A stretch of 64,000 bases of DNA from Pomphorhynchus laevis (lineage: Eukaryota; Acanthocephala; Palaeacanthocephala; Echinorhynchida; Pomphorhynchidae). The position numbers were made by a program, and so were the translations under genes. The stretch covers positions 1-64,000 of the forward strand of contig WNNJ02001590.1 of NCBI GenBank assembly GCA_012934845.2, written 5' to 3'. Shown piece after piece: positions 35,136 to 46,100 of the stretch (positions within the stretch are counted from its first letter, which is position 1; every line of letters begins with the position of its first letter). Below the pieces are notes generated by a model, which was given only the letters and a program-made list of their open reading frames with translations, did not search any database and had not been told where the DNA came from.

Positions 35136-36545
35136 TTTAGATCATATTTATCGATATTATATTATCTATTAAATATTAATCGATATTATACTACCTGGCA
35201 TATATTGATCGATATTATATGATCTACAATTTTGATAAATATTATATTATCTAGTATACATTGATTGATATGTTATTATCTACTATTTTGATCGATATTG
35301 TATAATCCTGTATATATTGATCAATATTTTATTATCATATATATTGATCAATATTATATTATTTTTTATATATTGATCAAATTATATTATCTCTTATATA
35401 TTGATCGATATTATATGATCTACTATACATTAATCGATATTATATAATATAGTATACATTGATTGATATTATATTATCTACTATTTTTATCGATGTTATA
35501 TTATCTATTATATATTGGTCAATATTTTATTATCCTATATATTGATTAATATTATATTGTCTTTGATATATTGATCAAATTATATTATCTCTTATATATT
35601 GATCGTTATTATATTATCTACTATATATGTATCGATATTATATAATCTAGTATATATTGATCGATATTATATTATCCTGTATATATTGATCAATATTTTA
35701 TTATCCTCTATATATTGATCAATATTTTATTATCTTTGATATGTTGATCAAATTATATTATCTCTTATATATTGATCGTTATTATATTATCTACTATATA
35801 TTAATCGATATTATATAATCTTGTATATATTGATCGATATTATATAATCTTGTATATATTGATCAATATTTTATTATCCTATATATTGATCAATATTATA
35901 TTATTTTTGATATATTGATCAAATTATATTATCTCTTGTATATTGGTCGATATTACAGTATCCTGTATATATTGATCAATATTTTATTATCCTCTATATA
36001 TTGATCAATATTTTATTATCTTTGATATGTTGATCAAATTATATTATCTCTTATATATTGATCGTTATTATATTATCTACTATATATTAATCGATATTAT
36101 ATAATCTTGTATATATTGATCGATATTATATAATCTTGTATATATTGATCGATATTATATTATCCTGTATATATTGATCAATATTTTATTATCCTATATA
36201 TTGATCAATATTATATTATTTTTGATATATTGATCAAATTATATTATCTCTTGTATATTGGTCGATATTACATTATCCTGTATATATTGATCAATATTTT
36301 ATTATTCTCTATATATTGATCAATATTATATTATCTTTGATATATTGATCAAATTATATTATCTTATATATTGATCAATATTATATTATCTATTATATAT
36401 TAATCGATATTATATAATATAGGATACATTGATCGATATTATATTATCTACTATATATTTATCGATATTATATTATCTATTATATATTGATCAATATTAT
36501 ATTTTCTTGTATATATTTATCGACGCTATATTATTTAGCTACAAT
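35136..36545. repeat. AT-rich satellite-like tandem array
   Basis: Irregular units of roughly 25-40 bp built from tatattgatcgatattatat and relatives (ttgatcaatatt, ttaatcgatatt), separated by attatct. A higher-order period of 286 bp is visible: the block starting cctctatatattgatcaa at 35705 recurs at 35991 and continues in step for more than 150 bp. The motifs TTGATCAA and ATCGAT are self-complementary. It ends about 320 bp before the Dishevelled start codon. Confidence 0.85.
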
Positions 36546-36650
36546 TATTTAAAACTCTATATCTAAATCCACGAAAAAATGTGCTCACGTCTAAATTGTA
36601 ACATTTATATATTGAATAAATGTTAATGTGAGAATTTGCTGGCATATTCT

Positions 36651-36680
36651 TTAGGTACTATTAATTCAAATAGTACCTAA
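36651..36680. promoter_or_regulatory. Perfect 12-bp inverted repeat upstream of Dishevelled
   Basis: Arms TTAGGTACTATT (36651-36662) and AATAGTACCTAA (36669-36680) flank a six-base loop (AATTCA), 181 bp before the start codon. It could be a dimeric factor site, a hairpin in the 5' UTR, or chance; nothing else supports function. Confidence 0.3.
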
Positions 36681-36860
36681 TTATCTTTTGTATATTTGAT
36701 TTGACCATATTTTTGTCCATTTCTGGTGATTAAGACATTAAATTATTTTTAGATATTTAGATTTGTAGGATTTAGATTAGCTTTTAAAAAGCTGGTAAAT
36801 ATTCTCAAGTTGAGAAAAAGTATAACGATCTGACTCTTTATTAAATTGATTACTGAATCA

Positions 36861-37180
36861 ATGCAGTCCGCAAGTAACCAAAGCGAAGAAATTAAAGTAA
36901 TTTATTATATTGACGATGAAGAAACTCCATATTTAACGAAACTTCACTGCAACCAAAATCACCAGATTAAATTACACGATCTAAAGAGTGCATTAGGCTC
37001 TAAGCGATTTAACCATTTCAGATTTTTCTTTAAATCTTTTGATGTCGACATTGGGTAATTTTGGAATTTTTATTTCTAATGCTTAAGTAATTTTATTAAC
37101 TTATGTTTAGCGAAGTAAAAGAAGAAATCAATGATAATTCTGCTACATTACCTTGTGAGAATGGAAAAATTGTTACATGG
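36861..37180 (+). CDS. dsh: Dishevelled exons 1-2: DIX domain
   Basis: Exon 1 (36861-37054) and exon 2 (37111-37180) encode the DIX domain, which polymerises head to tail to build Wnt signalosomes and binds Axin. Landmarks: [16 protein letters not shown], then [13 protein letters not shown], then [15 protein letters not shown], matching the animal Dvl DIX pattern (Y-DEEETPYL-KL, FFFKS-D-D-G, VKEEI-D, LPC-NG+VV-WLV). The 56-bp intron splits a Gly codon. Exon 3 supplies the I-V after the Trp. The only doubt is whether a 5' non-coding exon exists. Confidence 0.95.
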
Positions 37181-40100
37181 GTAGGAAGTTTTCGTTCTTT
37201 ATCTTAATTGAATACTTTCTGTTGGCATTTTTAGCGATGGTTTGTTAAATTTAAAAAACCGCATAATTAAAACTTGTATTTTCAAATCTGTTTTGTTTTA
37301 ACATTTATTTTGAAAATACGTTTTTAATAAATAATTGTAAATAATTCCTCGTTTTATTTTTATTTCGACTGAATTAAATTTATCTAAATATTCTAATTGT
37401 TTATTTGTTGACATTTCTATTTATTAAAATTCTTCAAATAATATTGATATTAGAATTATACTATTAATTTATTATTTCAAATATTTACTCTTCTATATAT
37501 CTATATATCACTAACCATTTATTTAAAAAATAAATAAATGGTTAGTGATAACCATTTATCTGTACAATGTTGAATACTATTATCTGTACGATGATATCCT
37601 CGCGTTTTGAAATGTTAAACTTTGAATATTAATATGGGTTTTAATATAACTGAAGTTAAATAAATTCAATAGTAGCAATAATAGAAATACGGTTCTCTTT
37701 ATTTACAAACGGTTCACTGTTAAAATATTCAAATAAAATATTATCTCATAATGGCCCAAAAAAGACCAATTGCTTGTAAAGTATAAGATATCAAGAAATA
37801 AAAATTTTTGCCCATTGCAAATAATCTGTTTAATTTCCGGCTATACCAGTTTTTGCAAACTTTGAATTTTTGAATTGTTTAAGTTATTTAGCATATATAG
37901 TATTCTAGATCGCAGTATATAATAGATTCCTTACTTTTTGATGATTGTAAATTATGTTGTGAATTTTAAAAATATTGGATCTTTAAAATAAATATCTGAA
38001 ATAATCACCGAAACACATCCTGCATTTGGGATATGGTGTGTACTGCATAACCTTATCGATTTTAAAACTTTATTTACCACAAGTATATTTTACATTTGAT
38101 CGACAGCAATCCGGATTTTAGTAAAATAAGCCACTTAGCTTATATTCAAAATATTGTTTGGTTTTTTATAGAGCGAAGAAATTTAACATCTAATAAATTT
38201 GACATTTTTAATATTAATTATTTTAATTCGGAAAATATATGAGCCGCTTTAGGTAATTACTAATTATTGCTGTCTTCGTAAATTATGAACTCATTAATTA
38301 ATTTCAACAAAAGTTTAAACGTTTCCAAAATTGATGTTGTTTGTATCTGCAGAACGTAATAGTTCCGCCTTTGAGAATATATTTTATAGCCAATATTTTG
38401 TAGTTAAGATATATAACTTCAAAATGCTAATATTTTTGATCAGTTGATTTAAAAATTAATTCTTTTATTATCAAAATTAATTATCAGTTAATTATCAGTT
38501 ATGATCAGTTATTAATAATTAATTTGGAATTAAATCAGAATTAAATAATTAATAATAAATAATTAATTTTTAATTTAAAATTAATAAGCTAATTAATTTA
38601 TAATAAATTACCAGTTCATTATTTATAAGTAATCTAGTTAGTCTATCTATTATGTAGATAACTACTCCTCGATATTATAGGTCAGTTAACTTGTTGCTTT
38701 TTCTTGTATAAATTATAATTTAATATCACTATTTTCGCTTGTGATTACTGAAAATCTTCAGATCTCATCATTGGTGGATCTAACATAACTGTAAAGGCCC
38801 ATAATAAAATTCATAAAGACATTAATAATAAATCCTTTTATGGAATATTCTCAAACTTGAACTGCAATTTTATGGTTAAAGATCTTGTTTGAGAAACTAA
38901 TTTTTCAACAATTCAATGATCCAATGAACTCTTAGATAGAAGTGATCTGTTTGCCAATTGCGATTATAGTTTATCAATTGTGCTACCGATCATTATTGTT
39001 ATGTAAATTGTCATTTATGATCAGTGAATGCAGCAATAAATAAATACAGTTCATTAGAAATATAGTGATGGCTCTCCTGCCGATTCCGCAAAACAAGCCG
39101 CGTTTCCTCGTTGCGCCGCTGCGCTAATTCCCTACACAAGGAAACTCATTGCCCGTTTATCTTCGGTCGACCGAACTTATATTTTCCCATAAGCTGCAAA
39201 AAATCCGCTGCGTTGATGCCAATGGCACCCAGGGTTTCGATGGCGATCGGAACAAACTTGTTCTGCTGCTCATCTAAGCCGCTATATTTGGTACGCTTCA
39301 CAAGTTCATCATGATCAGCAACGGAACTGGCAGAATGTACTGCGCGCGGTATTTGACTGGATGCGAGAGTGTTTGGTAATATTAAGTCTCAAATAAGCAC
39401 TCGCCCCGTCTCCCAAATGATCGAGCTGCCGCTGCAATAAGCGACCGAGCTGCCGCTGCAACAAATTACCTCCCAGCCGGTGCAGTGAGCGATCGAGCCC
39501 TAATAAACAATCGAAATGCCACTGCAATAAACGACCATACAGCCTCTGCAACTAACGTCCTCGCAGCCTCTGCAATGAACGAAGGAGCCGCTGCTGCCAT
39601 AATCGACTGAACAGCCGCTGCAACTAACGACTGCCCAGCCGCTGCAGTGTACGAGCGAGCTTCCGGTGCTACTCACGACCGTATCGCCGCCGCAACTAAC
39701 GACCTCCCATCCGCTGCAATAAACGACCGAGCTGCCGATGCAACTCAGGACCACCTAGCAGCTGCTATCCGCGATCGCACAACCGTTGCACGTAGTCACA
39801 AGCACATACGTTCCCATTGCTCTGTATTTCGTCGGCACATTGTTTTAAACGTTACAGGACTGATCCGCAAACATATCCTTATTGCTGGTTGCCCACCCTT
39901 AGGACTATCGCCCTCATTTGATTCCGACCAAGTGATTGTTAGTTATTATTCCGACGGTTGCATCAACACCAACTATAGATATGAGCAATCGATGTTCACG
40001 AAGTTTTCGGACCGTGTGCGTGTAGTAAGACGTATTCCACTAGGGGCCAGGCTTGCTGTAGCTGCAAAGCTCTCTGAGTTAATGAGTGCAGTTGTAACGC

Positions 40101-43100
40101 TGCCGACGGATGAGTCGGCGTAGTGGACTCTACTTTCCTTACTAATAACCGCGCTTTGTGTGCCAAAGAAGATTCATAATTCTCCGTCAATTGAATCTAT
40201 TGCAGAGCAGATTCGCGACGCTTGTGCCATATATCAGCTCTCAAATAAAGATCAGAAGAATAATCAACAACAAAGCTGGGACTATTCTGATAAAACTTCC
40301 TGAGATCAGCTACGTCGACATGTATCGGAAAAAATTGAAGACGGTGACATTCGATTAGCGGTACGAATGGTATGCAGTGACCCTACACTGCTGCAAAACG
40401 ACGAAATCACTACATTAGCACTGAGTGTGAAGCATCCTACTCGACGTCTTACAACATATAGGCGGTATTTTAATATACAACCCGAGTGTGGAATTGTTGT
40501 TACTGCCGCGTCCATAACATTGACACTACAGTCCTTCCCGACGTCTTCAGCAGTAGGCACAGATGGCCTGAGTCTTAATCACCCACGAGATCTTCTGGGG
40601 GCATTCGTCGGGCGCGTCTGCGATTCATCTTTCTAAGGCATTGACAAACTTGATTTCGACTATCCTGAGAAGAATGGTGCCATAAAATGTTGCCAAAATT
40701 TTTTATGGAGGCAGACTACTCGCCTTCTCAAAAAACGTCAGTGGCATTCGACCGATCGCAGTAGGATTTACCATTCGTCGCAAAGCCGCCAAGCTCGCAA
40801 GCCAGCTCACTACCGAGTGGCTTGTTGATCAACTTCTTCCGATGCAGTGAGGCGTCGGCGTACAATGCGGTGTTGAGGCAGCAGTACATGCCTCTTGCAC
40901 GTTTCTCTGTGCGGCATTGCAACCGGAACCAAGTAATTGTTAATCTGGATATTTTTAATGCCTTCAATTGTGTAAGCAGAGACACTGTCTTGGTTAACGT
41001 TGCGGGCCATTTTCCTCAGATCTTACCAGTCGTTAACCTATGCTACGCCCATCCGAGTATTCTTAAATTTGGTAGTGATCACATTATATCCTCCGAAGGC
41101 ATCCAACAGGGTGATTCACTGAACCCAGTGCTTTTCTGCCTGGCAGTTAACACTCTAGCACACAGTCTGGAGTCTTGCATCAATATTTGGTACATGAATG
41201 ACTGCGTTCTGGGCGGTACTACAACAATCATCCGCTCAGACATTCGAAAAATTAAGGCAGCCGGGTCGGAAATCGGATAGGAGCTAAATTCCGAAAAGTG
41301 TGAAGTAATCACAGACAACCCAGATCTCAGCTGAGACATCATATGCCCACTAACTGGGTGCTAGACAGTTTTATCTCATGACGCTACGCTATTGGGAGCT
41401 CCTCTAGAAGACCAAGCTAATATTGATGGAGCTCCGTGTTAAGCCGTAAACGAGCTTCATAACGTAGGAATAAGACTTATCGATTTAAGTGCCCATGACG
41501 CTTTCCTACTTCTTCGAAGCTCGCTCTGCCTTCCGAAAAGTATATGCTTTCCTCTTTATATGTTCCCCCTGCTTTGGGAGTAAGGATGAATTTAATCAAG
41601 GAGGAAATTCATTCTACGCGGAAATCCGCCGTCTACTGAACATGGCGCTGAATTTGCCGCTTCCTGATGATGCGTGGCAGCAGACTTGCCGATCAGACTC
41701 GGAGGTATTGGTGTCCGACAAGCGCTGAAAGTCGCAATACCTACGTTCGGCTCTTCCGTATGCTTAACAAGAGAGCAAATCAAGAGACTGCTAGGAAACG
41801 GCCCGTCACTCTATCCACTCTCTCCAGACCCAGACTCTGAAAAAGCTACAGGCTAATGACACGCTGAATTTTAGGCAACCATCTCATAGAATCCAACCCT
41901 TCAAAAACTATGGATTAGGGACTATTATGATGCGTGTCATCAAAAGATTGTCGACAAAGCAACTAGTTCTGAATCTCGTGCTCGCCTCATTGCTACCACT
42001 TTAAAATGGTATGGGGCTTTCCTCGAAGCATTACCGATAATTCCGTTGTCACCCGGCTTGATAACCAATCATTGTCCACCGCAGTTGCACTTAGACTTGG
42101 CGTTTAAAGTGCTCAACCACATCGATGTATATGCGGAGAAACGTTCCGGAAACAGCGTTTACGCGCTAGACTGTAACAAAAAAGGCAGAAATGTACGCTA
42201 TTCAATGGTCAATGAAATTGTGAGAATGGCATTACCCCCTTCTTAGGAATTTTATCCAGACTAGAACCCGTCGGTTTGACCAGAGACGACTGCAAACGAA
42301 TCGACGGGGCTTCGTTACTGCTGTGAGAGTCTGGGTGAGTGCTTGTTTAGGACTTTACATTCCTAAACACTCTCGCAACCAGTCGTATACCGCGCGTAGT
42401 ACATTCTGCAAGTTCCTTTGCTGATCATACTGAACTTGTGAACCGTACGAAATATTGAAGCTTAGATGACCGGCAGTACAAGTTTGTTCCGATCGCAATT
42501 GAAACCCTGGGAGCCGTTGGCACCAGCACAGCGGCCTTTTTGCAGCTTCTGGGAAACATTATTTTGGTCGACCGGAGATAAGCGGGTAATGAGTTTCCTC
42601 ATGCAGCGAATTAGTGCAGAGGTACAACGAGGAAATTATCATTTATTGTTTTGTAAATTTCATTATTGTGAATTACAATTTTTGCTTTAAAAATACACAT
42701 TTATTTTTCTTCATCAAAACAATTTATTATAATTTACTTATTATGAAGCTTTCAAAATGTAATTTCAAAAATATTTCCCCATAGTAATTTTGCTTGTTCG
42801 AGTTGCAGGTAATGTTTAATACTGCTTGTAAACTTAGATAGTTCCTGTAGGAAACCACACTAACGTTATCCTATCAGACGATTCGACTTCTTCGTCTGGA
42901 CCAGGATCTATACAGTCAGCACCGGCAAATAAAGTGGTACATCAACGTAAAAATATTAGTCGCTCTATAAGTGCGATGGCTCAGAAGTGTCCGCCATTGC
43001 GAAATCAGTCTACATGTGCATCTAACACCACTTTGAACAGTGTACATTATTCCGCTGCTATCAATCTAGTGTAAGTTTTATTACTATTTAAAGTAATGTT

Positions 43101-46100
43101 GTTATATTTCAATTTACAGTGACAGTCTTGACGATAATACCGAAACTGAGTGCAGCAGTATCAGTCATTCTCAAAAGAAGGGTAAAATTTATAAGTATTT
43201 TGTGTATTTTGTTAAATCCATCTAATTTAACAGCTGCATCTTTATAAAACCTAATTACCTATTTCGGTTTTGTAGATTATTCAATAAATGATTTTTTCAT
43301 ATTTTGAAGTTGAAATTTATTAATGTATTCCATCTTCAGAAAATAAAAGTTTTTTAAAAATGTATAAAAATATTACATAAAAATATTTTTATATAAATAA
43401 CTTTTTTATATAAGCATGTAAATGTTTAAAAAACATTGTAATTTTCTGAAGATGCAAACAGAAGTTAGCGAAATATCAAATAAAAATTATACTTTCTTTG
43501 ATCCAGCTCAAATAATTCTTTAAAAAATACTTAATTAGCATGTATTTGGCCCCGCTGCTATGTTGGGTCGAAGAATAGGAGCAGAAACCTTATAACATAG
43601 CAGTTCCTATTGATGACCTCTAATTCTTATTCTGATACACAGTATGCTATGATAATATGAAACCGGTAATGAAGATATCTATATTTGAACATCAAACTAA
43701 CTGAATCCGGCCGTGATTTTTAACTGAATATCGGGAAATTTGTTATTTCAAACGCACTCTTAACCTCAGCGTCATTTTCGATATTTAGGAGCTTATTGCA
43801 CATATATGCTTAATTTGTCTAGTTTGTTGTCACGAAACAATTCTTTGACATTTCGTGATATTTAAAAATACCAGAACGTTTAAAGTATTTAAAACCGAAG
43901 ACAAAAGATCGTGCACGAGCTTCATAAACAAATGTGCATGATATGTCTCACCCAAAATTCCTATTTATGGCTGAAGCATATCCAATATGATTTTGTTCAA
44001 CCGTTTCCGCAAATCTAGTTTAGCTTTGTATGCTGTCACTTTATCTGTCAACTTAAAAGCAGTATCATGTTTCCTTTAAGTGATAGATTGAGTTCATAGA
44101 GCAAATTAAAAATTTCACACAAATAAGCCAAATTTGCTTATTTGGCTTATAAGTAGAGAAGGATCAGCTGATCCTTTAACTTTATAATAATCTCATGTTT
44201 TCTATATTACAAATGAACATCAATACTAGAATTGTTTCATGTTATAATTTAAACAAGCATGCTAATCGTTAAAACAATATCAATATATAAAAAGCTAGCA
44301 TCTTGTCAGTCAAAGTTTCTCGGATTGATGTTATGAAGGGTGCATATCGTAGTAAAACTTGCGAACTCACTTAATGTGACGTAGCAAACACAAGATTTAT
44401 CATTATATATTTATGTCACTTATATTGATACTGATCAAAATCAGACTGAGTATTTCTCTTATCTAAATTTTATTATATTAAATTATTACAGTTAAGCGAT
44501 TTATGACTATTTATTTAAGGTTCGTTTATGTACAGTGATGGCGATGCATTCGAAAGTGATTCGGATCGGTTTGTAATTGATTTTACATTTTTTTGTTAAT
44601 TGTTTTCTTTCAAGATACGCACTTGTTAACCAAAGATTAAAACAGAAGAGAATGAAACCAGCCGGCTTTTACAGGAAGGTGAGTTTCGTTTTAACGCAGC
44701 TAAGTATTTAAAGCATTCTGAATAGCTGTGAATACTTCAAGTTTTTCAATTATTATTTTGTCAAACCGCACAATGATAAAGTTAGACGTTTTTTACGTTT
44801 TCTTTAACTTTTTTAATGACATGTTTGTAAATATAAATTTTTATAAATAAAATATTAAACATTCGATTTTTAATGTCATTTTTGCTTTATTAAAAATAAA
44901 ATATTAAACAGTCGACTTTTAATGTCTGACCAACATTTTAATAATATATTTTTTTATGAAACGAATTTCTAAATATTTATATTATATTATTTATATTATA
45001 TATTTATTTATAAATATATATATTTTATTTATATCGATAAATTTATTTATAAAAATATATTTATTTATATAAATTTATCTATCGATAAATTTTGTGTTAT
45101 TTAATATTTTGATTTATTATAATTTTACAGGATTTCGGAAATTTCCGGGCCCAGCGGAAATTTCCGCCTTAATGTTTTTTGATTTCAAAATAAAATAGAA
45201 GAAAATCAATAAAATGTACATGGATAAACAAAAATATTAATTAAGACGTTAATTATATCTTCTTGCGATCAGTTCAATAAGATATATTAGATGTTTAAAA
45301 ACTTTCACTTAAATTAATATTATAAACTACAATATTACATCTTTTACCAACACTTTATTCCTCTTTCCCGATATATAATAATTTGATATATTCATAGTTT
45401 TATTTCTTAATATTCTACCCGTCAATCATTTACGTTTTATCCATATTTGTACAATATTTATAGCCATTATAGATACAATTCCTCTTGTTCTTTGAAGATT
45501 GTATCGAGATAATATTGTTCTGCTCCTTCATGCTTTAAGTTTTTTTTTTGAAATCATAAAAAATGAAGGCGGAAATTTCCGATGGGGCGGAAATTTCCAC
45601 TAACGAATTTTTGAGTATTCACTTGTTAATTTATAGAAAATTAATAAATTAAGCAACAATTAATAAATTAATCAATTAATAATTGCAGTTTGTAAAGAAA
45701 GATTTGGCAAACCAATGAATTTATTTTGATTGATTCCTAAAGATCCAGTACTAAGGATTTACTTGATCTCGTATTCGACTTTCACTATTTGTGAACTTTC
45801 TAATGTATAAAAATGTACATCATTAAAAACGGAGTATCTAAAAACATATTTTGAGTATTTTTTCGCATGTACATGTTGTATTGAAGTTGGCCAAATATGT
45901 GTTCCTATTAAAGTTAATTTTTTGTTTTGATAAAATTTATGAAAAATAAATTAAATTTTCTTATTTTAAAGCAAGTGAAATACACTTGCTTTTTTAAACT
46001 TGTTTGTGTATTACTTTTGTAATACACAAACAAGGAGTTCAATAAAAAATAGGCAAGTAGTTTAATATAAAAAAGATCGTATGATATGGTGAATTTGACG

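Larger units (their letters stand above)
39103..42635 (+). mobile_element. RT-bearing element between ~305-bp inverted repeats (fossil, family unresolved)
   Basis: This GC-richer block in Dishevelled intron 2 is bounded by inverted repeats (39103-39408 and 42331-42635). Inside are an alanine-rich coding repeat (about 39415-39785), a region with a [16 protein letters not shown] stretch (39647-40123) and a reverse transcriptase (about 40720-41340) with [15 protein letters not shown] (motif A), [19 protein letters not shown] (motif B) and [10 protein letters not shown] (motif C position). The QQGD-LFCL and W-Y-D-G wording differs from the LINE and Penelope families elsewhere in the window. It is degraded with several breaks and looks old. 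A DIRS-like element, another retroelement with inverted ends, or a LINE caught between two inverted repeat copies are all possible. Confidence 0.6.

Noticed and set aside
43300-43345. Second, inverted hammerhead next to the 43.44-kb motif
   Set aside because: CTGAAGA is present on the minus strand but no GAAA with a paired stem II follows.
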